NCBI GenBank assembly: GCA_034096865.1
Contig: JAWQFJ010000637.1
Location: forward strand, 33,501 to 97,500
Source of the DNA: Theodoxus fluviatilis
Taxonomy: Eukaryota; Mollusca; Gastropoda; Cycloneritida; Neritidae
DNA: 64,000 nt
Direction of reading: 5' to 3'
Below the pieces are notes generated by a model. The model ran no database searches, was not told where the DNA came from, and worked only from the letters and a program-made list of their open reading frames with translations. The stretch's first letter is position 1. Each line of letters opens with the position of its first letter. This document shows positions 36,290 to 45,674 of the stretch, piece after piece. Position numbers and translations under genes: made by a program.

Positions 36290-38235
36290 GCGCACACGTG
36301 TACATGCTTACAGTGTATATGTACAAGCACACACTGGAGTACGCACTCAAACACGAGCATGCACATACATGCCCCCAATTGGTGTCACAGTACTGTTACT
36401 ATTACAGGTGTGGGGGTGGTGAATGGCTGGCTGTATGCTGTGGGGGGACATGACGGGCCTCTGGTCAGGAAGAGTGTGGAGGTCTACAACCCAGACACCA
36501 ACATGTGGTCCCAAGTGGCTGACATGCACCTGTGCAGACGCAATGCAGGTATGCCTACGCATATTTACTTTTCTGTAGATATAATGCAGGTATGCCTATG
36601 CAGATTTACTTATATGTAGATATAATGCAGGTATGTCTATGTAGATTTACTTCTATGTAGATATAATGCAGGTATGTCTATGTAGATTTACTTCTATGTA
36701 GATATAATACAGGTATGCCTATGCAGATTTACTTCTATGTAGATATAATGCAGGTATGTCTATGTAGATTTACTTCTATGTAGATATAATACAGGTATGC
36801 CTATGCAGATTTACTTCTATGTAGATATAATACAGGTATGCCTATGCAGGTTTACTTCTATGTAGATATAATGCAGGTATGTCTATGTAGATTTACTTCT
36901 ATGTAGATATAATGCAGGTATGTCTATGTAGATTTACTTCTATGTAGATATAATACAGGTATGCCTATGCAGATTTACTTCTATGTAGATATAATACAGG
37001 TATGCCTATGCAGGTTTACTTCTATGTAGATATAATGCAGGTATGTCTATGTAGATTTACTTCTATGTAGATATAATGCAGGTATGTCTATGTAGATTTA
37101 CTTCTATGTAGATATAATGCAGGTATGCCTACGCATATTTACTTTTCTGCAGATATAATGCAGGTATGCCTATGCAGATTTACTTCTATGTAGATATAAT
37201 GCAGGTATGCCTATGTAGATTTACTTCTATGTAGATATAATGCAGGTATGTCTATGTAGATTTACTTCTATGTAGATATAATGCAGGTATGTCTATGTAG
37301 ATTTACTTCTATGTAGATATAATGCAGGTATGTCTATGTAGATTTACTTTTCTGTAGATATATTTCAGGTAGGCCTACACAGATATATATTTCTGTAGAT
37401 ATATTGCAGGTAGGTCTACGCAGATGTACTTTTCTGTAGATGTAAAGCAGGTATGCCTGTGCAAATTTACTTCTATGTAGATGTAAAGCAGGTGTGCATA
37501 TATGTGTGCATGTCATATTCTTTGTTCTAAAGATCATTGCAATGCATGGCCTAGTGCAGGTGCCAGTCATGATCAATCATCATTACCCCTTAACTGTACA
37601 GCACGGATGACAATTTCATTAAGGGCATTTTTTCAGAGAATGTCCCTGGAACTTAAAATCTAGCAGACTATTTTGTGATGACCTGCCTTTAAGGATATGT
37701 TGTTAGCTAAATTGTTTAGAAGATTCACAAGTGACTAGAATCTAGACTGACCACGAAAGAAATATGACTCTAATTAGACACTAATGATGAGCACCCTTCA
37801 ATGGGTGGAAAGTGGCACTGCAAAATATAGCTTTTTTATCTTGATGATGTTTTCATTATGATTTTGTCTAAGGATTTTCACTTTGGTTAAATCAATGGAG
37901 CATGGTTATTACTTTTTTGTTGGCTCAAGAAATTATGCAAGTGTTCATTATTGTCAGATGCAAATCAATCATATTTGCTTAACCCTATAATAAACCTTTT
38001 TTTCTGTTTGCACTACAAGACACCTTTGCCATGTTATCGTCCCCATGTCTGGCTTTCAGGGGTTGTGGCCAATGGTGATATGCTCTACGTGGTGGGTGGG
38101 GACGACGGCACATCCAACCTCGGCTCGGTGGAGATCTACGACCCCAAGTCCAACGCCTGGAATCTCCTCCCTACCAGCATGATGACAGGGCGGAGCTATG
38201 CAGGGGTGACAGTCATTGACAAGCCTGTCTTATAG
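21137..38235 (+). CDS. KLHL3: Kelch-like protein, KLHL2/KLHL3 type (complete, 11 coding exons)
   Basis: Exons 21137-21237, 22085-22313, 22981-23156, 25995-26091, 28130-28396, 30879-30996, 32345-32542, 34350-34451, 35981-36109, 36408-36548 and 38060-38235 join in frame to 1734 nt, or 577 residues, close to the roughly 590 of KLHL2/3. All introns are GT-AG. Order: BTB (residues about 25-150, [22 protein letters not shown]), BACK (about 165-270) and six Kelch blades (about 291-577), each with a GG pair. As known for the family, BTB-BACK binds CUL3 and the Kelch propeller recruits substrates for ubiquitination; for KLHL3 these are WNK kinases. The CRRNAG and GRSYAG loop motifs are intact. A single invertebrate gene probably precedes the KLHL2/KLHL3 split, so the symbol is approximate. 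Start: first ATG in the exon, although the frame is open up to the acceptor. Confidence 0.93.
21695..21862. repeat. (GT)n microsatellite
   Basis: Interrupted GT run in KLHL intron 1. Confidence 0.95.
22085..22313 (+). CDS. KLHL3: KLHL exon 2: BTB core
   Basis: Residues 34-110. Holds the CDVILVVE strand, the [13 protein letters not shown] helix, the FTGEMAES segment and [15 protein letters not shown]. These make up most of the CUL3-binding and dimer surface. Donor is CAG/GTAATT. Confidence 0.95.
22661..22857 (+). repeat. Dispersed short repeat (SINE-like), copy 1
   Basis: Contains GACCCACCGCATCTCCCTA, CTAGGGACACCGTGACTGG and a GATAGGCCGTAAAAC-type end. The same blocks occur inverted at 28480-28675, which defines the family inside this window. 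I see no clear tRNA head. Confidence 0.65.
22981..23156 (+). CDS. KLHL3: KLHL exon 3: end of BTB and 3-box
   Basis: Residues 111-169. [10 protein letters not shown] and [20 protein letters not shown] are strongly conserved in the family, followed by [10 protein letters not shown]. The donor AC/GTAAGC splits a Thr codon. Confidence 0.95.
23157..23916 (+). other. KLHL intron 3 start; 15-bp tandem repeat
   Basis: Mostly plain AT-rich intron. At 23780-23839 the 15-bp unit AGAGTGGACCAAGTT is repeated four times. Confidence 0.8.
23917..24063. repeat. (GT)n then (GA)n microsatellite
   Basis: About 20 GT repeats followed by GAGA/GATA and about 30 GA repeats. Confidence 0.95.
24317..25568. repeat. 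73-bp minisatellite in KLHL intron 3
   Basis: About 16 units with core GGTATATTGGGTGGTTGG and GAAATGATTGACCAGCACTT. Lengths vary (69, 70 and 73 bp) through a small deletion in the ACTGTTGGTAGG segment. Short and long unit types alternate between 25.0 and 25.6 kb. A LINE tail interrupts the array at 24601-24705. Confidence 0.95.
24601..24705 (+). mobile_element. LINE/SINE 3' tail inserted in the minisatellite
   Basis: Ends with GCGCCTTGAGCATGCCTTTG, GGCGCTATATAAGAGCC and (ATAC)n. A related tail with GCATTGAGCATGCCTGTGGG is found at the end of the LINE remnant at 31.3-31.5 kb. The array resumes in register on both sides, with ACT repeated at the junctions. Confidence 0.65.
25995..26091 (+). 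CDS. KLHL3: KLHL exon 4: BACK domain start
   Basis: Residues 169-201 ([31 protein letters not shown]). The acceptor TTGTTTCAG completes the split Thr codon. The donor is CAG/GTGAGA. Confidence 0.93.
26092..27898 (+). other. KLHL intron 4, nothing recognised
   Basis: No coding similarity on either strand and no clear repeat until the SINE at its end. Confidence 0.5.
27899..28077 (-). mobile_element. tRNA-derived SINE, copy 1
   Basis: On the minus strand it begins GCTCTGTGGCTGAGTGGTTA (A-box-like) with a degraded B box (GATGTTCAAAGC) about 45 nt on, then a tRNA-unrelated body. A second copy with a better B box (GCGTTCGAAGC) is at 46127-46330 on the plus strand. Pol III-transcribed SINE, non-coding. 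Confidence 0.75.
28130..28396 (+). CDS. KLHL3: KLHL exon 5: BACK domain and linker
   Basis: Residues 202-290 in phase 0. [27 protein letters not shown] and [14 protein letters not shown] are the BACK helices. The exon ends with a basic Pro-rich linker to the propeller. A SINE copy lies 53 bp upstream of the acceptor. Confidence 0.95.
28480..28675 (-). repeat. Dispersed short repeat (SINE-like), copy 2
   Basis: Inverted copy of the 22661-22857 family: GTGTCCCTAGTTATTCACC and AATGCGGTGGGTC on the plus strand match its central blocks. Confidence 0.65.
28676..29303 (+). other. KLHL intron 5, nothing recognised
   Basis: Plain intron sequence between two repeats. Confidence 0.5.
29304..30690 (+). 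mobile_element. TGACTCACATGC-ended repeat, copy 1 (interrupted)
   Basis: Bounded by inverted 12-mers TGACTCACATGC (29308) and GCATGTGAGTCA (ends 30668). About 860 bp matches copy 2 (34770-35614) once the 526-bp MITE at 30041-30566 is discounted. It is non-coding. It carries many AAGGTCAAGGTCA motifs and their reverse complement, at about 29507, 29664, 29722, 29822, 29970-30000 and 30600-30656. Confidence 0.8.
30041..30566. mobile_element. MITE nested in the repeat, TTA target duplication
   Basis: The insertion interrupts a sequence that is continuous in copy 2 (GCAGTTCTTA joined to GTGTATGATG). TTA is duplicated at 30038-30040 and 30567-30569. Ends are imperfect inverted repeats (AAGGCTTGTTCA against AAGGGGAGTTCA), with subterminal AGCGCT motifs on both sides. 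A homologous, inverted copy is at 45675-46395. No transposase is encoded. Confidence 0.85.
30879..30996 (+). CDS. KLHL3: KLHL exon 6: Kelch blade 1
   Basis: Residues 291-330. [20 protein letters not shown] is followed by the [13 protein letters not shown] turn. From here on every intron falls after the first base of a Gly codon, the usual Kelch blade boundary in this family. Confidence 0.95.
31290..31512 (+). mobile_element. CR1/L2-like LINE 3' end
   Basis: An open stretch reads [14 protein letters not shown] then [16 protein letters not shown] and stop, the C-terminal signature of CR1/L2-type polyproteins. It is followed by a tail with GCATTGAGCATGCCTGTGGG and a CATA-type end. It is 5'-truncated. 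Confidence 0.65.
31700..32010. repeat. (GGAT)n microsatellite
   Basis: About 75 GGAT units with GGTT, GGGT and single GAT interruptions towards the 3' end. Confidence 0.95.
32345..32542 (+). CDS. KLHL3: KLHL exon 7: Kelch blade 2 and part of blade 3
   Basis: Residues 330-396 with two GG doublets ([19 protein letters not shown] and [10 protein letters not shown]). The donor is followed within 30 bp by a run of about 17 C. Confidence 0.95.
32726..33987. mobile_element. pogo/Tigger-like non-autonomous DNA transposon
   Basis: Terminal inverted repeats CAGTAAAACCTCTATTTTAC (left) and, read inwards, CAGTAAAACATCTATTTTGA (right), flanked by a TA dinucleotide on each side (32724-32725 and 33988-33989). 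The CAGT start and TA duplication are typical of the pogo/Tigger branch of Tc1/mariner. The 1262-bp element has no transposase frame. It lies in KLHL intron 7. Confidence 0.85.
34098..34170. repeat. (GT)n microsatellite
   Basis: About 35 GT units in KLHL intron 7. Confidence 0.95.
34350..34451 (+). CDS. KLHL3: KLHL exon 8: rest of Kelch blade 3
   Basis: Residues 396-430 ([32 protein letters not shown]). Acceptor is CTGCTTCAG and donor is GAG/GTATGC. Confidence 0.95.
34585..34646. repeat. (CA)n microsatellite
   Basis: About 30 CA units with one AT interruption. Confidence 0.95.
34770..35614 (+). mobile_element. TGACTCACATGC-ended repeat, copy 2 (uninterrupted)
   Basis: Starts TTTTTGACTCACATGCGAAG and ends GCATGTGAGTCATATGGGC. 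It is nearly identical to copy 1 over long stretches and serves as its empty-site reference for the MITE insertion. It carries the same set of TCAAGGTCA motifs. It lies in KLHL intron 8, in the same orientation as copy 1. Confidence 0.8.
35732..35965 (+). repeat. 35-bp minisatellite next to the exon 9 acceptor
   Basis: About 6.5 units with core CATACTCAATGTTTCAGTAG and TATTTTACTAGTGG; one unit is shortened. The last partial unit runs into the real acceptor tract (TTTCTTTTTTTCAAAG). Each unit contains an acceptor-like TTTCAG. Confidence 0.95.
35981..36109 (+). CDS. KLHL3: KLHL exon 9: Kelch blade 4
   Basis: Residues 430-473 ([26 protein letters not shown]). The acceptor TTTTTTTCAAAG lies immediately after a 35-bp tandem array that repeats a TTTCAGTAG motif. 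Confidence 0.95.
36213..36290. repeat. (CA)n microsatellite
   Basis: CA run with GCAC edges in KLHL intron 9. Confidence 0.95.
36408..36548 (+). CDS. KLHL3: KLHL exon 10: Kelch blade 5
   Basis: Residues 473-520 ([30 protein letters not shown]). The donor AATGCAG/GTATGC is the first unit of a 41-bp array that repeats the same donor about 23 times downstream. Confidence 0.95.
36543..37490 (+). repeat. 41-bp minisatellite that copies the exon 10 donor
   Basis: About 23 units. The first starts inside exon 10 (ATGCAG at 36543-36548), so each unit repeats ATGCAG/GTATG, that is the exon end plus a consensus-like 5' splice site. Most copies read GCAG/GTATGT or ACAG/GTATGC. Divergence rises towards the 3' end (37350-37490). 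Confidence 0.95.
37491..38059 (+). other. KLHL intron 10, nothing recognised
   Basis: Plain AT-rich intron leading to the TGGCTTTCAG acceptor. Confidence 0.5.
38060..38235 (+). CDS. KLHL3: KLHL exon 11: Kelch blade 6 and stop
   Basis: Residues 520-577 ([38 protein letters not shown]) followed by TAG at 38233-38235. The length of the last blade matches the family, so the gene ends here. Confidence 0.95.
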
Positions 38236-41200
38236 CATAGGGTCACACATAGAGCCTCACCGCCGGCGCAACTTCCCCGGTCCCAGCCAGAAGCACTTGT
38301 GACTCTCTGCTGCCTGGCTAGGTCCTCCAGTCACAGTTACTGGTGATTTCATGCTTGCCAGAGAAGCCCAAAGCTTTTGAAATCCACCACGATGGAATGT
38401 CTAGTGTGCTGAGACATAGAAAGTAATCTTGCTTTCAAGGTAGAGTGAAGCTCTATGAATGTAGAAGCGAAACAAGCACTTCTGTGTAGAAGTTTGACTT
38501 TACAGGTAGTCCTGATAGCCTAGTGTAGTCTGGGCCTTGCCTGTAGGCTACTGTTGGACCAACAGAGTGACATCCAGGTTAGAACGTAGCCCTGGACATC
38601 GACAAGAAACCTTTACAATTGAAATACACAAGTGTGAAGTGGTGGCCAAAAGTATCTGTGAGATTACGAACATGCTCTGGTGCCGTGTTCCTCCTAATTA
38701 GCTGCAAGGAAAAGTGAAAGACATTTTTTTGCTTGGATACAGAAAGAAGATGCATCTACCGCATCAAAGACCCAGTGAAGGTGATCCTCATTGGCACTGG
38801 CTGTGTGATGCACATCTGATTCCGTCTCTTTCATCTCAAAGAGAGGATTTTATTTTCAGTCAAGTTCCATGTGTGAAGTGCTTTGTAATGAAGGGACAGT
38901 TAGTATTAACTTGAGATTTTTAGTCCTGAATTTGGGCACCTTCAATGTGAAACTCAAACACTGAAGTAGGTCTAAATGTGACAAATGAATGAGTTCACAA
39001 ATGTAGTTGAAGGTCACTGACTGCATATACTAAGGGAGGTAAATCATCCAGCTCTGTCTGCAGAATGCTCATGGGCTATGGCACTGAGAAATCAAGATTA
39101 TTATGCCTGCAGCGAGGTTTTCAAAACAAACAAGAATATCACACAATGAGAATTATCTTGCCAGATTGAATTATTTATTTGCTATGGTGAACTAAGGAAT
39201 ACAGCAGTTCTTGCTTTTTGAATCCATATTTGGGACACTGATGGATGAAAATCAAAGGTCTGTGCTGGGTGTCATAGTAGTAGCTTATCTGGGAAGTTCT
39301 TTGTTACGATGTGTGGGGATGTGGTGTAGGATATCAAAAACCAGTGTGACAGAAGCACTTTGCAAGATGTAGTGCTCATAGTTTGCTTCTGAGTGATACA
39401 AATTTATGGCTTTGTTGAAGGGAGATTTTAAAAAAGTGAGAGGACTTGCAATTTGCAGGACTCGCTATTGCTCAAAATCAGAAAAGTGCTCAGACAGTGC
39501 TACGTGCACCATTGTTTAAGGTGGATGCTGCCATAGTGGTTTCCAGTTTAAAGGTGATACTTTTTATTGTCCATATGATTTTTTCTCTGTTGGTGACCTT
39601 TCCATGTGACATTTGATATGTTTGTAAGTGCAAAGTAATGATAGAATTTTTACACTTAGTGAAAACGGAGACTAACACCATCCATGATGGTGTTGATATT
39701 GTAGCAGCAGAGGTGATAAGCATGAATGTTGCTGTAGTGTATTCTGTAGTTTTATTGCAGATTGCTTGTGCTTGTGCTTGGCAAGAAAATGCACAGTTAA
39801 TGCAGTATTCTAAGAGTCTCTTTGTGTCAGCATTTCATCCGAACGGCCAGAATGCAGTTCTTGTAAAACTCATCATTGTCAACCCTCATATAGAATATCT
39901 GTAGCTGGATGGATGAATGTATCAGGACTGTTTTATCTCATCTGTGTCATGGATTGTGTAGTTGACAGTGTCAGCTTTGTGACAGTATGTCTTCTGGAAT
40001 ACTCTTATCTACACAAAGTGCAATGTTCATAGCATTATCCCTTGTCTATGGTCATTTGCTGATTTCAAAACCAGACGAGGAATTACTATCTTTTGCAGTT
40101 TAATCAAATTTGTTAATTAGAGTCTGTCAAGAGGGCTGCACTCATAAATGTCACACTCCGTACAGTGGTGTATGCTGTAGTTAGAAACCTTTCCTATCTT
40201 GGTATGTTATTAAATTCCAATCACAGTTTCCATGCTGTTAATAATATTCTGTCAGAATGTGCTGTAGGTCGTGAGTGTTTATTTAACCAGTTGAACTCGT
40301 CAATATTATGAGGAATGTAATGTGGGACTATACAATAGTTGATCAATCCTTCCATTGGACTCACTACAAGAAAAGAAAATCTGCAGGTTTACAAATGATG
40401 AATTGTCTATTAGAACTGTATGCTATATTCAAAATCTCCTTGAGGTTGGGTTGTAGTCTTGTTCTAGATTGTGCATTTACCATCAAAAGGTTAAATACAA
40501 ATGCCTGCTTTTTGGACAGGCTAGGTATGCATTTTTTGTATGTGTTTGATTGTTTAGTGTTTTAGCCTGAACTTCCTTAGTCTCATCTGTCTGTGTTTGT
40601 CTCCATTAAGTGTGAAATTTTGCATTTTAAATGTGTTTCATGTGGAATAGTGAAGAGTTTTGAAGTATTTCAGTCCTGAATTACTTTATGGAAGGATGTG
40701 CTTGGGAGAATAGAGTGCTACGTTTTAGGAAACTGCAGAAACTATTTATATTGAGTTGATTATGGTGGATAAGATGCAGTTGTTGTGATTTCACACTGGA
40801 AACCAGAAATGTTGATGTGGTTTTAGAGTGCTGAACAATTAGAACCTTTGGTGCTACATATTCCAAGTGAAAATCATGTCATTGATTCATCATTCATTCT
40901 TGATGTTTGTTTGCATAGGACATTTTTGTGGTAAATCACATAGCAATGAAATGATCTTGCAGCTCATTTTTGTAGTTCGTCAGCTTGTTGGTAAGTGCCA
41001 GGGGCATCGTGCTCGGCATGCATAGAATGCACACTAGCACTGCAGACGAGTCTCTTCAGAATCTCACCCAAAGCCATGTAAGGTGAGGGCTGAAACTGCT
41101 GGAACCACTTGAGATGTGGCCATGTAAAATGAAATTTCTGCTATATCTCTTTGTCTTAAGTTTTGCAATACTTTTAAGTAAAGTACACCAAACTTTTAAA

Positions 41201-41594
41201 ATAATGAGCTCTCATTCAACAATTCCAAGAGTTTTTTTTCTTATGTGTGTTTCATGATAATGTGAGAAAGTGACCAAGTATTACATGTCTAGTGCTAGAA
41301 AAGATTACATAGGAAAGCTGAATTTTAAAGACAGACCATTTTCCATGAACATGAGTGATTGTAATTTTAGAAAAAAAGGTCTCATGGTTGTTTAGAGAAA
41401 GTTAAGGACTTTTTTTACTTACAACTACAGTGTGCAAAAAGTAGAACCAACTACAGCAGGAACCTTATTCGTACTTGTCTCAAATATTCAGCTGTGTCAC
41501 CCCATCTGACAATCACCAAGTCAACCATTGATACCTTGGTGTCATCTAGCGTAAGCTGACAAAAATGAATAAGAGGCTACTTTAGTGGGATTTG
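38236..41594 (+). other. KLHL 3' UTR and downstream flank
   Basis: No coding similarity over 3.3 kb. A long 3' UTR is likely. I see no AATAAA; an ATTAAA occurs at about 40209. The transcript end cannot be fixed from the sequence. Confidence 0.4.
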
Positions 41595-41614
41595 ATTCAG
41601 TTCAGTTCAGTCTC

Positions 41615-42463
41615 TTAACCCTGAGATGGGTTGTTGAGGCACCACTGATGACTTTTGGACAATCTTCCTCTATCCTCTGTGGCTCGCTGTGTGTCAGCAA
41701 AGGTCAAGCCTGTCCACTCTTTGATGTTGTCTTCCCACCTCTTTCTCTGCCTGCCTCTCCTTCTCCCACCTGATACGGTACCTTGCGGGATGGTCTTGGC
41801 TAGCCCACTGCCTCTTGACACGTGACCGTACCACTTCAGCTTTCTGCTTTTCATGATTGAGAGCAGGTCTTCGTACTGTCCAAATGCTCTCCTGATCCTG
41901 TTGCTGACTTCCTCATTTGTGACATGGTCTTTATATGAGATGTTCAGAATCTTGCGGTAGCATCTCATTTCCAGGGCTTGAATCCGTCTCTGTAGTTCAG
42001 ATGTGAGTGTCCAGGACTCGCATGCATACAAGAATACGGAGATGGCCAGCGTGCGCATGAGCCTGATCTTCGACGCGAGAGTGATATTTCTGTCACGCCA
42101 TATTGGCTTCAACTTTGCCAATGCTGCTGTTGTTTGTGCTATCCTGGACAGTATCTCTGGTTTGGACCCTTCATCAGTCACAACAGATCCCAGGTATTTG
42201 AAGTTGTTCACAACTTCCAGTTTTTGGCCCTTCACTTTGATTTCCATTTTGAAGCCCCGAGGGTTGTTCGTCATCACCTTGGTCTTCTCGGCACTGATCT
42301 CCATGCCATATGCCTGTGAGATCTTGTCCAGGTGCTCAACAAGACTAGTCAGCTCCTCTTCACTTCCTGCTAATCCATCAATGTCATCAGCAAAACGTAA
42401 GTTGGTGATCTTTCTGCCACAGATGCTGATTGATCCTTTGTGGTCTGCTAGGGCATCAGTCAT
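41615..42463 (-). pseudogene. LINE reverse transcriptase, C-terminal 282 codons
   Basis: Longest intact piece of the element: FADDIDGLAGSEEEL, the thumb region with FKYLGSVVTDEGSKPEI, and the terminal GHVSRGSGLAKTIP / RGRQRKRWEDNIKEWTGL block. The frame closes normally at its 3' end. Confidence 0.85.
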
Positions 42464-43157
42464 TATCCTTTTGAGGAAGAGGTTGAATAGTTTGGGGGAG
42501 AGTAGACAGCCCTGTCTGACTCCGACCGTTGTCCTGAACCATTTGCCTGTGGTACCATTGAACAGGACTGCGCTGGTTGCTCTGTCATAAAGATGTTCAA
42601 CGACTTTGATGATCTTGGAGCTGATGTTGTAGCTTCTTATTGTGGCCCACAGCGCAGCATGCCCGACTCTGTCAAATACTTTCTTAAAGTCTATAAAGAC
42701 ATGGTACAGATCTTGTTGGTGTTGTAGATGTTTCTCACACAGGACTCTCAGATTGAAGATCTGTTCGGTGGTGCTCCTACCTGGTCTGAAACTTGCTCTT
42801 CAGCAATGATTTTCTCTGCCTGAGGTTTTAATCTGTTCAGCAGTACTTTCAGCATGACCTTGCTGGGATGGCTGATGAGGCTGATCGTGCGGTAGTTCTG
42901 GCACATTTGCAGGTTGCCTTTCTTGGGCAATGTAATCACTAGGGACTGTGTCCACGGGGTTGGCCAATCTCCCGTCTGCCAGATCTTATTGCAGATCTTT
43001 GTGAGTGCATCGATCATTGCGTCGTCTCCTGCCTGGATGAGTTCCCCTGGAATGTTGTCAGCCTCAGCTGACACTCCTTTCTTGAGGGACTTAACCGCTG
43101 TCTCCACCTCTTCTCGAAGAATTGAGTTCTTTTCCTCCTTGGTAGTCTGAGGACAGT

Positions 43158-43694
43158 TCAGTACTTTAGGATCTCCTCTTGTGTCATAGTTGTACAGCTC
43201 AAGTACTCAGTCCAGCGTTTCATGATTTCGCGTTCTTCTGTGCGACAAATCCCGCTCTTGTCTTGTATGGTGTTGACCCGCCCTTGTTTGGTCGCTGTAA
43301 GGTCTTTGACTATCTGGTATGCTTTCTTGGTGTTATTCTTCTGGAGGTTCTCCTCAACTGCATCACATTGCTGTTCAATCCACTCCTCCTTGGCACTCTT
43401 CATGGCCTTCTTGACCCTGTTGTTGTCCTCTCTGTACTTACTTGCTCCATCTGCTGTACCCTTCTTTTTCTTCAGTTCCCTTCTCTCATCGCACATGTTC
43501 AAAATTTCTGCAGTGACCCATGGTTTCTTTGTTGGATGGTGTTTTCCTAATAACTGCCCGGCTGTCTCTATCACTGCCTCATTGAAGATGTTGGTCACTG
43601 TGTCGAGGCCCTCTTCGTCACCCAGAACTAAAAGCGGTGCAAACTTCCCTCCAATCATCACTTTGAAGGACTTATCAACCTCAGGGTCTTTCAA
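43158..43694 (-). pseudogene. LINE polyprotein segment upstream of the RT
   Basis: An Arg/Lys/Glu-rich segment (KKAMKSAKEEWIEQQCDAVE, NNTKKAYQIVKDLTA) typical of the region between endonuclease and RT in these elements. The next block (42748-43107) continues in another frame. Confidence 0.75.
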
Positions 43695-43745
43695 CCTTTC
43701 AAGGTCAAATCTAAGCCTGGTACCTTTCTGCTTGCTGATTGCTTG

Positions 43746-44922
43746 CCGGAGTAAGTATCATTCAGACACAAAAACGTTACTTACCATAAAATGAACAAAT
43801 CACAGCGAATTTCTTTTTGGAAGAAATCTACGGCAGTGCGCTTTGGATAACGCAAAACAAATCACATTTCTCAGTCATGGGCGTCCATCAAAACAGAAGA
43901 CTTTGAAAACCAAGTTCAGGATGAAAACAGAAAATACTATGATGTGGGCAAGCAGAATATGTCTGAAATGGTCCACTGCTGACCTTGATGGGGATTTTGG
44001 CTTGAGAATTGTGGAGCATACCCCAGGTGTAGCAGGACTGGGACACCAGCTGCTGCACCGTGCGGATGGGAATTCCTGACCTCTGACCGGAGAAAGGCCA
44101 CCAGGCTTCCTGAGTAGGCCTCACCCACCACCACGCAGACTCAGCCACCATGACCCCCATTCTATCCACTTGTGATAAGGTGCACCTATCACCAAGTGTA
44201 TTGTACATCTGCTGTGTTTATCCTCTATTCAGTTATTCCTGCTTCTGTCTCTTTCCACCCCGCTATTCTGTGTGTCAGATCTCTCTGTGTGTCAGACCTC
44301 TCTCCAACATTCCTCCCCATCCTTTGTCTAAGGCAAGCCTGACCAGCTGACCACTCTGGGACCCCTCCTCTGCTGTGGTGTGGTTGTTGGTGCAGCTACC
44401 CTCTCAGTCACTCGTTACATTAGCGTGACCCTGGTTAGTGAGCCGTTCTCCCACTCTGGCATCTGAATTGTAACATTTTGACTGCAAATCTGATATTTCC
44501 CCTCAAGTAAGACAGCTACTTGCAACGGCATGTGATTCATCCAATAGACTGTGTTATGCTGAATGAGGCAACATTTGTAAGAAGTCATTTCAAATTAAGT
44601 TAAATGAATTAATCTCTCTTTTCTGCCAAATGAAAGCACAACCCAGGAACCACTTTTGTCCGCTCTCCTGTAAGTTTTATTTGTGCGCCTGATGAAGGCT
44701 TTTTAGCCGAAAATTCGCGCTGTTTTACCTTCCAATGTTTTGTATTTGTTTTGTATTATACGCGGCCATCAGAACCTCACCGTGTTTTAGACTTTTACTT
44801 TACTGCCGTGGCAGTCCTTTGTTTTTGTCACAGGAACCAGGGTTAGGATCTGGCAAATAACCTACACCCTGGCTCTTGTGAGGTCCATGCATTCCCTTGT
44901 TAAGGGGGAATGGCACACGAGA
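43746..44922. other. No recognised gene
   Basis: Unassigned sequence. At 44688-44722 a small hairpin, CCTGATGAAGGC to GCCGAAAATTCGCGC, resembles a motif widespread in animal repeats, so part of this stretch may be an unclassified retroelement. Confidence 0.35.
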
Positions 44923-45050
44923 CGAGAGAGACCACTGCCACAACGGTCTAGAGAGACCACTGCTACCACGGTCTAGAGAGACCACTGCTACCACAGTCTA
45001 GAGAGACCACTGCTACCACGGTCTAGAGAGAACACTGCCACCACAGTCTT
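44923..45050. repeat. 25-bp minisatellite
   Basis: Five units with core GAGAGACCACTGCTACCACG followed by GTCTA, with small variants (AACGG, ACAGT). Confidence 0.9.
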
Positions 45051-45437
45051 GGCCATTATCATCAGGCCTCGGACCAGCCAGGAGCTCCTGTATCCATGGG
45101 TTTAATAAAGTTGTGGAAAGCTACGACGTATCTCATACCTGCGCCCTTCTACCATCAAGCCTCGAGTTTCCCACCCACGGCTCGAACCTCACCATCGGCT
45201 TGTCTTCTCCATCTTCACACACTTGAGACTTTGCCTACCGGCGAAAGACTGACCCGGGTTCACAGTAGTGACTGGCGCAGTTTGCAATGAATGCGCAATA
45301 GACTTGACCCCTCGCATTACAGCATTGCGCCAAAAATAGTTCACTCCGGATACTATTTCCCCCCACTTTTTACAGAAATCATTCAGATGTCAAAACTTGT
45401 TTCCATTTCAACACAAACATTTTATTTTGTCAAATAA

Positions 45438-45464
45438 ACGCTTGTTTATTGCCTCAACAAGCGT
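45438..45464. other. Perfect 9-bp stem-loop
   Basis: ACGCTTGTT and AACAAGCGT are separated by a 9-nt loop. Function unknown. It lies in an otherwise unassigned 600-bp stretch (45051-45674). Confidence 0.4.
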
Positions 45465-45674
45465 CATTTATGATTTTTTGGGGGGTGCGAAATAGTCTCA
45501 GATCTACTCACAAGCTTCTCGTGTGACCTCCATTTGCATATTTCGGACGGAATCCTTCCATTACGTGATATGAAATGTGCCAGACTCATTCGCCGGCAGG
45601 CGAAGTCTCTGGTGGACTAGAATGCACAGAATGCACGATCCCAGCACCAATCGTCTTTAGGCGTCGTCACATTA

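Larger units (their letters stand above)
41595..43745 (-). mobile_element. RTE-like LINE, 5'-truncated and frameshifted
   Basis: On the minus strand the order is a pre-RT region (KKPWVTAEILNMCDERRELK), RT N-terminal motifs (ADNIPGELIQAG, LPKKGNLQMCQNYRTISLIS), catalytic RFADDIDGL (about 42389) and the C-terminal part with ACESWTLTSELQRRIQALEM and GRQRKRWEDNIKEW. The 3' end is a run of ACTGA steps at 41597-41616. The endonuclease is missing and at least three frame breaks separate the blocks. RTE is my best clade guess from the motif style. Confidence 0.85.

Noticed and set aside
41585..42590. Plus-strand frame of 195 codons
   Set aside because: Shadow of the LINE RT frame on the opposite strand.
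43179..43794. Plus-strand frames of 123 and 190 codons
   Set aside because: Antisense shadows of the RTE-like LINE on the minus strand.
44688..44730. Hammerhead ribozyme core (CTGATGA, short stem, GAAA)
   Set aside because: An unpaired A sits at the base of stem II, and no flanking sequences pair as stems I and III around a plausible cleavage site. It is more likely a hairpin common in animal repeats.
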